DNA of 64,000 nucleotides from Algoriphagus lacus (GCF_003583985.1 NZ_QXML01000001.1:558001-622000); one strand, 5' to 3'. Positions 43,456 through 53,181 are shown, counted from the first letter of the stretch. The notes: generated by a model from the sequence alone, not told the origin. Numbers and translations are program-made.

Positions 43456-45138
43456 TCAATCCAAAAACCTCCAGCTTGCTTTATGATTTTTATCCAAAGG
43501 CTTGCCGGTGACCTTTGCTCTTAGGATCTCGATCGGCATGGCGTTTTGAGTTAGGATCAGATCGTGGAATTGCTTCTCGGGCATTTTGCCGGAATCGACT
43601 AATTCTTTTCTCATCGAGTAGATTTCCAAGGCACCAATCATGTAGGCGATCTGATAGAGCGGTCCATAACTTCCTTCAAAAGAACGCCTTACTTCTGCTT
43701 CGGCATTGGCGTATTCGTGACCAACTTTGTCCACAAGGAGATTGATGCATTGCTGAGGAGTCATTTTGCCCAGATGATAGTTGAGGGAGAAAATGATCCT
43801 TGCGCAACGATGCATTCTCCAGAAAAGCATCCCAACCTTGTCTTTGGCATCCCGAGGGAAATTGCGATCCCATAGCACAAACTCCCAGTACAACGCCCAG
43901 CCTTCCGTCCAGAACGGCGTACCAAACATCCTACGGTGGGTCATGTATCGCTGATTCATAAACTGCTGCAGGTGGTGACCGGGTATCAATTCATGTTGCA
44001 CTGTCGCTCTGGAAAAGTGTGGGTTATTGCCTCGCATGGACATCATTTTTTCCTCGTGACTCATCTCGGAGGTCGGATAGGAAATTTGAATCACCTCACC
44101 TCCAAGGAAAAACGGACTCACCCGCTGCCGTTCTGCTGAGATCATGCTCGTCCTCCAAGTTTCAATTGCCAAAGGAGGTACAGTCAGCCAGTCATTTTTC
44201 ACCATGATATCAATGGCCTCCTCTCCCAATCGGGCCACTTCCTCCGGCCAAGCACCGGCAGGCAAGTAAGTGTTTTTCACCATTTCCAAAGCTGCTTTCC
44301 AGTCATTGCCAAAACCGAGTTCATTAGATGCTTTTAACATCTCCTTCTCGCACCAGGCAAACTGCTTTTCCGCTTCGGCAATCAATTCCTCAGGAGAGTA
44401 GGCGATCATTTCAAAGGCCAATTGCTTCTCCAAGGCTTCTCTTCCGATCGGCTTGCCGATGATGCCACTGCCGTCGTCCTTGACGGAGTTTGTATAGTGC
44501 TCCCGCAAGCCTTTGGCATAGGCCTTCATACTGGCATCCAGTTGTTTCCAAGGTTCAGGCATCCACCAGGTAAATTCCGGATCGTAGTCAAAGTAGAAAT
44601 CATAGGATTCCTTCACCACGCGGTTTAAGCTCTCAACCGACTGAGCAGCCAAGTCGGCCTTTTGCCAGGAATCATATTTGGTGGAAGTAGGCAAGGCCTT
44701 GAGTTGGGCATCCACCGCTTTGGCTACCGCATTCCAGCTAGCTGCCAAAGCCTGTGAATCGGGTTGCTTAGCCCGTCTTCGAGCAGTAACAAATTCCTCC
44801 AGTGGCTTTCCAAAAGCTACCACCGATTGAATCTGCATGAAATCCCTCTTGTCCAGATCAAGCGTGGCTAACTCTTTTTCCAGGTAATTCCGAAAAAGCA
44901 CATAGTCAATCTTCCCATCCTCTGACAACCCCTCGTATTTCTGGGCCTGAAGGGTTTTGAGGTAGTCCTGATTGAAAGATTCCATTCGGGAAAAATACTC
45001 CGCCGAAAGCCGGTTGGTGTACAGGCGGGAAAGTGCTCCCCGATCCGCTTGGTAGGTTTGGATCAAATTGACGAGTTCGGTGGCTCCAACCCAGGTGCTC
45101 AGAAAGCACAGTAGAAATGCGAAAGCAAGTTTTTTCAT
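43456..45138 (-). CDS. Secreted DUF885 family protein, probable metallopeptidase
   Basis: 560 residues with a signal peptide (LAFAFLLCFLSTWVGA). It belongs to the DUF885 family (PF05960), whose members carry a zinc-peptidase-like motif; here TVQHELIPGHHLQQFM near residue 380 gives H-E-x-x-x-x-H, followed by TEGWALYWEFVLWD with the downstream Glu. SFEGSYGPLYQIAYMIG near the end is another family block. A periplasmic oligopeptidase role is inferred. It lies 10 bases after a VOC lipoprotein gene on the same strand and probably shares its transcript. Confidence 0.85.
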   Translation of the reverse strand: MKKLAFAFLLCFLSTWVGATELVNLIQTYQADRGALSRLYTNRLSAEYFSRMESFNQDYLKTLQAQKYEGLSEDGKIDYVLFRNYLEKELATLDLDKRDFMQIQSVVAFGKPLEEFVTARRRAKQPDSQALAASWNAVAKAVDAQLKALPTSTKYDSWQKADLAAQSVESLNRVVKESYDFYFDYDPEFTWWMPEPWKQLDASMKAYAKGLREHYTNSVKDDGSGIIGKPIGREALEKQLAFEMIAYSPEELIAEAEKQFAWCEKEMLKASNELGFGNDWKAALEMVKNTYLPAGAWPEEVARLGEEAIDIMVKNDWLTVPPLAIETWRTSMISAERQRVSPFFLGGEVIQISYPTSEMSHEEKMMSMRGNNPHFSRATVQHELIPGHHLQQFMNQRYMTHRRMFGTPFWTEGWALYWEFVLWDRNFPRDAKDKVGMLFWRMHRCARIIFSLNYHLGKMTPQQCINLLVDKVGHEYANAEAEVRRSFEGSYGPLYQIAYMIGALEIYSMRKELVDSGKMPEKQFHDLILTQNAMPIEILRAKVTGKPLDKNHKASWRFLD

Positions 45139-45148
45139 AGGGAATCAG

Positions 45149-46390
45149 TTAATCAAAATGATAAAGGTAAAGTCCGGTGTCGCGGAAGGTTCCGGACTGT
45201 CTGGTAGAATCCCCTGAGTTTGCCTTGAGGTAATTCTCCCAAGGGCCGGGGTTTTTGAGATCAATTTTTAATTCGGTCAGTTTTTCGGGAGCGTAGGTAT
45301 TCATCCCTCTGAGGCCATCCACCAGTCCCAAAAATCCATTTTGGGAAAGCCTGTACACTTTTGCCCAGCCTTGATCGGCACTTTTGGTCAAGCCCAAAGT
45401 TTCTTCGACAAAATGCTCAGCCGGTAACATATCCTTGTAATACAGCCAAACGATGGACGCGGTTATCTGAAGACTATCTCCACTTCCGGTCGATGTTAAC
45501 TCCAATTGATTCAATTCGGGAATGAGAATTTCATTTTCAGGATGCTGAAAGAAGGTCTCAAACTCGAGCAAGTATCCCTCCGGATCCACAGCAACAAACC
45601 CGTCGTGCGGTCCGCCTGGATTTTGCTTGAGCGGGTATTTGATTGTGACTTTTTGCTGCTGAAGATGGGCATACCAACTTTCAAGCTGGTCGGTCAGCAA
45701 GGCCAAAGCCACCGATTTAGGTTCGGCTCCGGAATATCCCGTACCAGACAGCCTTTGAAGAACAAGGTATGAATCCCCCGCAATCTGAAATTTGGCGCTG
45801 TTTTCGGTTTCTTCCAGCAGTTTCAAGCCTAAGATTGTTTGATAAAAAGCTTTGGCTTTTTCCAAGTCTTTGTAAAACCACCGGGTCTCCAAACCCTCGA
45901 TTCCAAAATCCTCCAAATCCCGAAAAGCTGAATTTTCAGCCAATAATCCATTAATTTTCCAGGTAGGATAACCCAGCAATCTTCCAAACCTCCTGCTCAA
46001 TTCCCTTTTCTTCGAATCTGAATAGCTGTTGTTTTTCTGAAGGCCAGCAATTTCCTCCTTGAGGCTATTGTAGGCCTGAAGTGAATTCCCGGTGTAGAGA
46101 ATGACGACCTCCTTGTTTTCGGTGCTGGTTTTTGGAAAAAGGTCGGTTTCGATCAAGGATGTCTCCCGATAGAATTCCACTCCATAGTTGCGGCTGATGC
46201 GCTCCAATTCCGGCATGAATAGGTCCATTTCTGTCGAATTTAGCGGTGGACCCAGTGCTATGGGTTTTACCCCGGCTTTGACCATTTCGGCAAAAGATTC
46301 GATTTGACCGGATTCTTTCAAAAAATCCCGTTGGGTACAGGAAATCCACAAGGGTAGAATCAAAATCACCAAGTAAAAATGCTTTTTCAT
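45149..46390 (-). CDS. VOC (glyoxalase/dioxygenase superfamily) lipoprotein
   Basis: 413 residues starting MKKHFYLVILILPLWISC, a lipoprotein signal with lipobox; the ATG at 46390 is preferred to 46411 for that reason. Residues ~175-280 form one VOC module (TRWFYKDLEKAKAFYQTILG, LLEETENSAKFQI, PGGPHDGFVAVDPEGYLLEF) and ~300-400 a second, more degenerate one (VWLYYKDMLPAEHFVEETLG). The first ~165 residues are unfamiliar. An envelope-located VOC protein is unusual; no substrate can be given. Operonic with the DUF885 gene. Confidence 0.75.
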   Translation of the reverse strand: MKKHFYLVILILPLWISCTQRDFLKESGQIESFAEMVKAGVKPIALGPPLNSTEMDLFMPELERISRNYGVEFYRETSLIETDLFPKTSTENKEVVILYTGNSLQAYNSLKEEIAGLQKNNSYSDSKKRELSRRFGRLLGYPTWKINGLLAENSAFRDLEDFGIEGLETRWFYKDLEKAKAFYQTILGLKLLEETENSAKFQIAGDSYLVLQRLSGTGYSGAEPKSVALALLTDQLESWYAHLQQQKVTIKYPLKQNPGGPHDGFVAVDPEGYLLEFETFFQHPENEILIPELNQLELTSTGSGDSLQITASIVWLYYKDMLPAEHFVEETLGLTKSADQGWAKVYRLSQNGFLGLVDGLRGMNTYAPEKLTELKIDLKNPGPWENYLKANSGDSTRQSGTFRDTGLYLYHFD

Positions 46391-46627
46391 AGACAGTCTG
46401 AGATGGCTCAAGAAAGATTGAACCTGAATTAGGAGAAAATTTCTCTTTTCCCTGCGACCAGTGATGGAAATTCCTCATTCAAATAGCAGAAGATGCAATT
46501 ATGAATTTTTAAAAATCTCATTTAAAATCAATTGCTTATCTTATCCATGCCAAAATTTCTTTTCTGTTTTTTTCTGAAACAGAAGTTTGATGCTGAAACC
46601 TAGATTTTCACCTAACCATTTTTCCTT

Positions 46628-47515
46628 ATGGAATTGATCATTAACAACCTCTCCAAAACTTACTCCAACGGAGTGAAAGCACTAAACAACATTTCGCTTA
46701 CCATCCCTCAGGGAATGTTTGGTCTGCTGGGACCAAACGGTGCGGGTAAATCCACGCTGATGCGAACCATTGCCACGCTTCAGGATGCGGATTTTGGCAG
46801 CATCACACTTGATGGGATAGATGTCCTCAAAGACAAACAGGCCGTCCGGGAGCGCTTGGGCTATTTGCCCCAGGATTTTGGACTGTATCCAAGAATCAGC
46901 GCTGAAACAATGCTGGATCATATTGCCCAAATGAAAGGAATCGGGAATAAAGCCGAACGAAAAGAACTGGTTGCTTCTCTTTTGCAAAAAGTAAACCTTT
47001 TCAAAGACCGAAAAAAGGGGTTGGGAACTTACTCCGGAGGAATGCGGCAGCGGTTTGGGATTGCCCAGGCATTGGTAGGGAATCCTTCCCTGATAATCGT
47101 GGATGAGCCCACAGCGGGATTGGATCCTTCGGAACGTAACCGATTTTACAATCTCCTCTCGGAGATCGGAGAAAACACCATCGTGATCCTTTCCACTCAC
47201 ATCGTGGAAGACGTCAATACACTTTGCTCCAACATGGCGATCATCTGTATGGGAGAGGTACTGATGCAGGGCAAACCTAAAGAGGGGCTGTCCATGGTGC
47301 AGGGAAAAATCTACCGGAAATCCATCGATAAGGGTGATCTGGAGAAATACCGAAAAGATTTTCACGTGATTTCTACCAAACTCATCGAAGGTAGGCTCAG
47401 TCTTAGAATCGAAAGCGAAGAGAACCCCGGAAATGGTTTTGACGCCGTTCCTGCAGATTTGGAGGATGTGTATTTTAGTTTCATTTCCAGAAAAGTAGAT
47501 CCGATCACCATCTAA
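46628..47515 (+). CDS. ABC transporter ATP-binding protein
   Basis: A 295-residue ATPase subunit. Walker A GPNGAGKST near residue 38, Q-loop LGYLPQDFGLYPRISA, signature YSGGMRQRFGIAQALVG, Walker B SLIIVDEPTAGLDP and H-loop LSTHIVEDV are all intact. The C-terminal ~70 residues are a small extra domain. It is of the ABC-2 export type (CcmA/YadG-like). Ten bases separate it from the permease-peptidase fusion gene, with which it surely forms one complex. Confidence 0.93.
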   Translation: MELIINNLSKTYSNGVKALNNISLTIPQGMFGLLGPNGAGKSTLMRTIATLQDADFGSITLDGIDVLKDKQAVRERLGYLPQDFGLYPRISAETMLDHIAQMKGIGNKAERKELVASLLQKVNLFKDRKKGLGTYSGGMRQRFGIAQALVGNPSLIIVDEPTAGLDPSERNRFYNLLSEIGENTIVILSTHIVEDVNTLCSNMAIICMGEVLMQGKPKEGLSMVQGKIYRKSIDKGDLEKYRKDFHVISTKLIEGRLSLRIESEENPGNGFDAVPADLEDVYFSFISRKVDPITI

Positions 47516-47525
47516 TCGAAGGGTT

Positions 47526-50500
47526 ATGTTTAAGGATATCTTTCTTTTCGAACTGAAGTATCGGTTTAGCCGTCCGGCTACCTGGATTTACTTCGCTTTG
47601 TTGCTGGTGGTTGCAACACTTTTGATAGGTTTTGGGAATACCCCTGCCTCGGAAAAAGTCTTTCACAATTCCCCGATCGTCATTGCTAACCTGCTGCTAC
47701 TCATCTCCATTTTTGGGATTTTGATCGCATCGGCGGTGATGGGGGTTCCCTTATACCGAGATCTGGAGCATAAGACTGCCACGTTTCTATTCAGTTATCC
47801 CATATCCAAGTTTGGATACTTCATGGGTAGGTTTTGGGGTTCTTTTCTGACTTTGGTTTTTATTTCATTGGGAGCCCTGGTTGGAATTTACCTTGGCAGT
47901 TTGCTTGGTCCCATTTTCGGAACTGACCCCGAGCGTTATGGCCCCAACTCTTTGCTCAATTATTTACAGCCTTGGCTGACCATGCTTCTGCCTAACCTTT
48001 GGCTGGCCGGAAGTATATTTTTTGCGCTGATTATTTTCACACGAAACATTCGCTCGATATATGCGGGTGGGATCGTCATTTTCATTGGGTATTTGTTGGC
48101 GAATTTTCTGACACAGGACATAGAAAACAAAGACCTTGTCCAACTAATCGACCCCTTTGGCCTGAACTCGTTTTTTCTCCAAACGAGATACCTGACCCCC
48201 TATGAGCAAAACAACTTTTTGCTTGAAGTCTCCGGAAATCTCCTCCTTAACCGGATCCTTTGGACAGGTGTAGGTTTGGTGTTTTTTCTTTCATCTTATT
48301 TCAGGTTTAGCTTCAATTACTTCTTTCAGACGAGTCAGAAGAAACTTTCCGACAAAGCAGATTCGGAAACTGTTCCTACTGGTATATTGAAGCGTGTGAT
48401 GTCCGACTTTTCAGCAGATTATCAGTGGAGAAGCTTTGTCACTATGACTAAGATCGAAGTGCAAAATGTCCTCAAGGACATGTACTTTAGGTCGATTTTG
48501 TTGGGTGGAACGATTTTCTTGGTCCTCGATTTCTGGATTGGAAATACACTGTATAGTGTTTCGAATCTTCCCTCCACTTCATTTTTGATGGAATACAAAG
48601 GGTACGATTACCTGATTTTTGTATTCATTATTCTCGTTTTTTTCACTGGGGAAGCTCTCCATCGGGATAAATCCACCGGCTATTCGGTGATCAATGATAC
48701 CTTTCCTGTCAAAGACGGAGTGGTGATAGCATCCAAATTCTTTGGGATGGCTTTTGTCTGTTTGGTTCTAACTACCCTTCCGATTGTGGTTGGGATTTTG
48801 GTGCAGACGCTCAAAGGTTTCTTTGACTATGATCTATCCGTTTACCTGATCGACAGCTATCTGATTTCATTACCAGACTTTTTGCAGATGGTGATGCTGG
48901 TTTTTGCTGTCCATCTGGTTGTTAACAACAAATTTGCAGGTCATGCAGTGGCTATCGGCATTTGGGTGGTAATGATCATCCTTCGAAACTTTGCAGAGTA
49001 CGACTTCAATCTGTTTTTCTTCAGCTACAAACCAAACTATACCTGGAGTGACATGAACGGACTGGGGCATTTTGCAGAGCCGCTGGTTTGGTTCAATGTA
49101 TACTGGACTTCCTGGGGAATTTTTCTGATACTCTTTTTCAGTATTTTCTTCAGTCGAGGGGCGGAAGACTCCTGGAAGAGCCGTCTGAAAACCGCCAAAT
49201 CCCGGTTGAAAAAACCCGCCGCAAAGCTTTCTTTTGGTTTTTTGGCCATTGCTCTCCTCTCCGGAGCTTACATCTATCAGGTGGTGGTTTACGACAACGG
49301 CTACCTCACCTCAGAGGAAAGCAAAGAGCGATTGGTGGCCTATGAGCAGCAGCTGAAAAAGTACGAGCGGATGCCTCAACCTAAAGTCACCAAAATCAAC
49401 ATAAAGGCAGATCTCTACCCGATGCAGCGGAGCGCTTACTTTTCTGCAAAAGTCCAGATGGTTAACAAAACAGGTACTCCAATCGACTCCATTCATTTCA
49501 ACAGCTCTGATCTGACAGATTTCAAGGTAGTCCTCGATGGAGATACGCTTTCTTACCGGTTTCCCTTGAAATATAAGGCGCGAAAATTCCAGATCTTCGG
49601 GCAAAAGCCGGAGCCGGAATGGTATCGAATCACCGCCCTCCCCAAGCCGATGATGCCGGGTGATACGCTGGATTTTGTTATTATCAGCAAAAAAACCTAC
49701 ACAGGCTTTCCGAATTCAGGGTATGGAAGGGACATTGTCTACAATGGTACCTTTTTCACAGGTGGCCTTCCTTCAATTGGGTACAATGCCAATTCTGAAA
49801 TGTCAAGCGATGAGGACAGAAAGAAATACGGCCTTCCTCCCAAGCCGGAAGATTATCCCGAGCATGGTGATCCGTATGGTGTTTCTACCTTGCTTTTTGA
49901 AGATGATGCGGACTTTATCCGCTTTGAAGCGGTGGTAAGCACGATTCCCTCACAGATAGCGGTTGCGCCGGGATATTTGCAGAAGGAATGGGAAGAAAAT
50001 GGCAGACGCTATTTTCATTACATTCAGGATACCCCAATTCAGTCGTTTTTCACTTTCGTTTCCGCTGAATACGAGGTGTTGAGAGATGAGGCGCTTTTAC
50101 CAAATGGACAAAAAGTAAACATCGAACTTTTTCACGATGCACGTCATCCATACAATTTAGACCGCTTCTTGGCTTCCTACAAAGATGGCTTGACGTACTT
50201 TTCGGAGACATATGGAAACTTCCAGTTTAGACAAATGCGCTTGTTGGAATTTCCGCGCTATGCGGGTTTTGCACAGTCATTTCCCAATACAGTTCCGTTC
50301 TCGGAGAGTTTTGGATGGGTGGCTGATTTCAAAGATCCGGATGACTTTGACTATGTCTACTACGTGACTGCCCATGAATTGGCGCATCAGTGGTGGGGAC
50401 ATCAGATTGCGCCAAATTATACCCGTGGAGCAAACCTGATTTCTGAAGCTTTGGCGGAGTATTCGGCGCTGATCCTGACTGAAAGAAGGTATGGCAAGGA

Positions 50501-51170
50501 CAATATGAAGCGGTTTCTGAAGGAGGAACTGGACAACTACCTGTCCGGTCGATCCAATGAAGGTAAAAAAGAGAACACTTTCATCAACTGCAACAGAGCC
50601 TATCAGTGGTATTACAAAGGAAGTCTGATCCTCTATGGACTTCAGGACCTGATCGGTCAGGAGGCCATGGACTCGGCGCTTTATTCTTTCAATCGGGAGT
50701 TTGGCCTGAAGGAAACGCCTCCTTTCCCCGGCAGCTATGACCTCTACCGCCATCTTAAAGCAGTGACACCGGACAGTCTCCAATACTATCTGGACGATAC
50801 TTGGAACAAAATTACCCTTTATGACAACAAAGCCGAGGAAGTCCAAGCCAAACGTATCGCGGAGGGGGAGTATGAAATTACGCTCAAAATCCGATCGCAA
50901 AAACTTTATGCCGATGAAACAGGGAAGGAGGAAAATGCCAGCTATGCGGGAGATTACATCGATGTAGGTGTTTTTGCAGCAGAGGACAAAGATGAAAATG
51001 GTAGGACCCGAGTCAACCCGCTTTACATCCAAAAACATAAAATCAAACCGGGAGAATCAACCCTGACTTTCAAAGTCAAGGGCGAACCCGTCAAAGCGGG
51101 AATCGATCCATACAATAAGCTTATTGACCGTCTTCCTGACGACAATACAATAGCTGTGGAAGTCCAATAA
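47526..51170 (+). CDS. ABC-2 permease fused to M1-family metallopeptidase domain
   Basis: 1214 residues. The first ~600 contain about a dozen hydrophobic segments in two groups (YFALLLVVATLLIGF, IFGILIASAVMGVPL ... VFIILVFFTGEALHR, FGFLAIALLSGAYIYQVVV), an ABC-2 permease. The rest is an M1-aminopeptidase-like periplasmic part with a beta domain, then HELAHQWWGH (His950, Glu951, His954) and Glu974 in ISEALAEYSAL as zinc ligands. The spacing from the second His to Glu is 19 residues rather than the usual 18, and no GAMEN exopeptidase motif is present. I recall this fusion in other Bacteroidota and Proteobacteria; what it exports or cleaves is unknown. Confidence 0.9.
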   Translation: MFKDIFLFELKYRFSRPATWIYFALLLVVATLLIGFGNTPASEKVFHNSPIVIANLLLLISIFGILIASAVMGVPLYRDLEHKTATFLFSYPISKFGYFMGRFWGSFLTLVFISLGALVGIYLGSLLGPIFGTDPERYGPNSLLNYLQPWLTMLLPNLWLAGSIFFALIIFTRNIRSIYAGGIVIFIGYLLANFLTQDIENKDLVQLIDPFGLNSFFLQTRYLTPYEQNNFLLEVSGNLLLNRILWTGVGLVFFLSSYFRFSFNYFFQTSQKKLSDKADSETVPTGILKRVMSDFSADYQWRSFVTMTKIEVQNVLKDMYFRSILLGGTIFLVLDFWIGNTLYSVSNLPSTSFLMEYKGYDYLIFVFIILVFFTGEALHRDKSTGYSVINDTFPVKDGVVIASKFFGMAFVCLVLTTLPIVVGILVQTLKGFFDYDLSVYLIDSYLISLPDFLQMVMLVFAVHLVVNNKFAGHAVAIGIWVVMIILRNFAEYDFNLFFFSYKPNYTWSDMNGLGHFAEPLVWFNVYWTSWGIFLILFFSIFFSRGAEDSWKSRLKTAKSRLKKPAAKLSFGFLAIALLSGAYIYQVVVYDNGYLTSEESKERLVAYEQQLKKYERMPQPKVTKINIKADLYPMQRSAYFSAKVQMVNKTGTPIDSIHFNSSDLTDFKVVLDGDTLSYRFPLKYKARKFQIFGQKPEPEWYRITALPKPMMPGDTLDFVIISKKTYTGFPNSGYGRDIVYNGTFFTGGLPSIGYNANSEMSSDEDRKKYGLPPKPEDYPEHGDPYGVSTLLFEDDADFIRFEAVVSTIPSQIAVAPGYLQKEWEENGRRYFHYIQDTPIQSFFTFVSAEYEVLRDEALLPNGQKVNIELFHDARHPYNLDRFLASYKDGLTYFSETYGNFQFRQMRLLEFPRYAGFAQSFPNTVPFSESFGWVADFKDPDDFDYVYYVTAHELAHQWWGHQIAPNYTRGANLISEALAEYSALILTERRYGKDNMKRFLKEELDNYLSGRSNEGKKENTFINCNRAYQWYYKGSLILYGLQDLIGQEAMDSALYSFNREFGLKETPPFPGSYDLYRHLKAVTPDSLQYYLDDTWNKITLYDNKAEEVQAKRIAEGEYEITLKIRSQKLYADETGKEENASYAGDYIDVGVFAAEDKDENGRTRVNPLYIQKHKIKPGESTLTFKVKGEPVKAGIDPYNKLIDRLPDDNTIAVEVQ

Positions 51171-51191
51171 ATTCCAAGACCCTCTAATTAG

Positions 51192-51232
51192 AAATGCCCC
51201 AAGAAGCTAAATACTTCTTGGGGCATTTTTTT
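51192..51232 (+). terminator. Rho-independent terminator after the ABC/peptidase operon
   Basis: A perfect 15-bp stem (51192-51206 with 51214-51228, core GCCCCAAGAAG) has a 7-nt loop and ends in a T run. Confidence 0.95.
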
Positions 51233-51277
51233 GGAAATGAACCTAAACTCAGGGGACTTAACAGCAATTGGATCTCT

Positions 51278-51321
51278 AAAAAAACAAAAAAGTAAAGAGC
51301 CAAATCCAAAGATCTGGCTCT
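51278..51321 (-). terminator. Rho-independent terminator of the small envelope operon
   Basis: AGAGCCA (51296-51302) pairs with TGGCTCT (51315-51321). The minus-strand sequence that follows is T-rich (TTTACTTTTTTG, then more T). It lies just after the gene ending at 51328. Confidence 0.75.
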
Positions 51322-51327
51322 CGCACT

Positions 51328-51564
51328 TTATCCTATTTTTTTGCCGTTATTCTTCAAAATCGCGACCAGTATAAGGATAAATACTGCTGCCCCTGCGGCT
51401 ACTAAAAGCCAGGTTTGTTCATACCAAACCGGTTCGGGACTTAAGTCTATTTTAATATCCAATCCTTTATCTTGGGCCTGCACCTGTTGAGTTATTACTA
51501 ATCCAAAGAATAAAAGTGCCGCCAATTGGATTGTTCTTGTTGAGGAAACCAGGAAATGCTTCAT
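51328..51564 (-). CDS. Small envelope protein with signal peptide and one TM helix
   Basis: 78 residues, not recognised. It has a signal peptide (IQLAALLFFGLVITQQVQAQ), a short periplasmic stretch with DIKIDLSPEPVWYEQ, then a transmembrane helix (TWLLVAAGAAVFILILVAIL) and a basic tail KNNGKKIG. The mature form would be a ~50-residue single-pass inner-membrane protein. It follows the upstream barrel gene by four bases, so both are one transcript. Confidence 0.65.
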   Translation of the reverse strand: MKHFLVSSTRTIQLAALLFFGLVITQQVQAQDKGLDIKIDLSPEPVWYEQTWLLVAAGAAVFILILVAILKNNGKKIG

Positions 51565-51568
51565 GCGC

Positions 51569-52117
51569 TTATTTAAACCTTAAGTTGTATGTAAATGCAA
51601 TGCCTATGCTCTGAATGTCAATGGTAGATTCAGGTCTGAAAATGTGGTTGTAGTATCCAAAAATATTCCAGTCATGATTGTGATAACCTACCATAGGTCT
51701 AGCGTAGGCACCACCTTTATTGGACGCGTTTTGTCCGGAGAGAAAAGTATATCCCAGATCAGTTCCTACAAACAATCCTGAAGACTGTGGATAATACCTT
51801 AACATTAATCCGAGTGGAATCGCACCAAAACCGTCGTTCAATCCCTGATAAGAATTTGCTTCCGATTTCTTGAAATATTTTGAATACCCGGTAGCCAATC
51901 CAATTCCAAAATTATCGGTTCTCAAGAACTGGGCTGCAACATCCAATCCACCAACAAAGGAGGAGTAATTACCGATTTCCCCAGACGGGGCCGCTATTAG
52001 AAAGCCGATTTTTAGCCATGAATTATCACTGCTAATGTCTTCCAGATTTCTTTCGGTTTGAGCGTAAGATGTCATACTGATCAGCATAACAGCAACGGCT
52101 AATAAAATTTTATTCAT
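51569..52117 (-). CDS. Outer-membrane beta-barrel protein, hypothetical
   Basis: 182 residues from ATG 52117, which gives a clean signal peptide (MNKILLAVAVMLISMTSYAQ); the longer reading from 52174 adds 19 residues without export logic. The mature chain has repeated amphipathic strands (LKIGFLIAAPSGEIG, FGIGLATGYSKYF, GAIPLGLMLRYYPQ, GLFVGTDLGYTFLSG) and ends SIGIAFTYNLRFK with alternating aromatic residues, as in small OmpW/OmpA-like barrels. Function unknown; co-transcribed with the small TM protein downstream. Confidence 0.7.
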   Translation of the reverse strand: MNKILLAVAVMLISMTSYAQTERNLEDISSDNSWLKIGFLIAAPSGEIGNYSSFVGGLDVAAQFLRTDNFGIGLATGYSKYFKKSEANSYQGLNDGFGAIPLGLMLRYYPQSSGLFVGTDLGYTFLSGQNASNKGGAYARPMVGYHNHDWNIFGYYNHIFRPESTIDIQSIGIAFTYNLRFK

Positions 52118-52320
52118 TTTTTCTAGTGTTTCGTCAACACTAGCCAAATGACATGCCCTGATCCCAATCGTCATCTAATCGCCAAATCAAAAAGTGTAAC
52201 CTATTGAAAAACAATATTTTAATTGGCAATCAAACTCCCTGTGCCATCTCAGGTCAACCCAATAAAAATTTCGGAAAGGGAATAGAATTCCCCAAATAGG
52301 GAGACTCAGGGGCCAAAATT

Positions 52321-53181
52321 TTACTTTCTAAAGGCTTTGGGAGGCATTCCTAAAATGGATTTGAAACTTCTGTTGAAATAAGAGAGGTTCTCAAATCCAA
52401 CTTTGAAGGCAATTTCTGAAACTGGCAGATCAGTTTCCTGAAGTAGTTTTTGAGCTTCATTGATCCGAAGTAATTGAAGGTACTGGGTAAAAGTCTTCCG
52501 AGTTCTGAGTTTGAAAAACCGACAAAAGGCTTCCTTGCTCAAATTGGCTTTTTCTGAGGCCTCTTCCAGGGAAACTTGCCGGAAGCGGTTTTCAAGCAAA
52601 AACTGCATCACCTGATCCATTCGCTTTCCATCCCGCTCGGAAAGTCCACGAATCAAAGTCGGTCGGTTTAACGGAACGAGACTATCTCCCGCCTGATCCA
52701 AAATTGCCAAGAGCTGGATGGCAAATTGAAACCGAGCCAGTCCGTAACTTTCGGGAAACACATCAAAAATTTCCAAAATTCTACTTTTGGTTTCGCCCAA
52801 GACTTGAAAACAAAGTCCGGAAAAGTCTTTGAATTTCCGGAGAGCCTGAAGGTCTTCCAATTCTCCCAAGGCCGTTCCCAAAGCCGCAAAGTCAAAGAAA
52901 ATTGTATTCCCTGCCGTTGATAACTTCCCATTTTCTTCAAAATATTCTGGATCACTTCTAAACACATGGGGGACATTCTCTCCCAAAAAAAACAAATCGC
53001 CAACCTGGAAGCGACCGACATAGTCACCGCTTAAAAATTGCCCCTTTCCTTCCAAAATCACCGTCAACTGCAACTGGGGGTGCTGATGGAGTTTGTCATA
53101 AAAATGCCTTCCCCGATCTTCCTGATAGCGGACAAATTCCCGCTGTGACTTGGGGATTTGAAATGAAATGACTTTGGCCAT
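52321..53181 (-). CDS. AraC family regulator, candidate regulator of hydroxyproline genes
   Basis: 286 residues. The N-terminal cupin sensor is visible (HQHPQLQLTVILEGKGQFLS, VGDLFFLGENVPHVFRSD). The C-terminal ~100 residues have two HTH motifs: ASEKANLSKEAFCRFFKL and VSEIAFKVGFENLSYFNRSF, ending GMPPKAFRK. It is divergent from the hydroxyproline catabolic genes starting at 53359, and the shared region holds promoters for both directions and an 11-bp inverted repeat. Control of that cluster is inferred from position. Confidence 0.93.
   Translation of the reverse strand: MAKVISFQIPKSQREFVRYQEDRGRHFYDKLHQHPQLQLTVILEGKGQFLSGDYVGRFQVGDLFFLGENVPHVFRSDPEYFEENGKLSTAGNTIFFDFAALGTALGELEDLQALRKFKDFSGLCFQVLGETKSRILEIFDVFPESYGLARFQFAIQLLAILDQAGDSLVPLNRPTLIRGLSERDGKRMDQVMQFLLENRFRQVSLEEASEKANLSKEAFCRFFKLRTRKTFTQYLQLLRINEAQKLLQETDLPVSEIAFKVGFENLSYFNRSFKSILGMPPKAFRK

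Noticed and set aside
46682..47365. Minus-strand ORF of 227 codons opposite the ABC ATPase
   Set aside because: Antisense to intact Walker and signature motifs; no independent evidence of coding.
50277..51038. Minus-strand ORF of 253 codons opposite the M1-like domain
   Set aside because: Long only by chance in the opposite frame; it has no signal, domain or start context.
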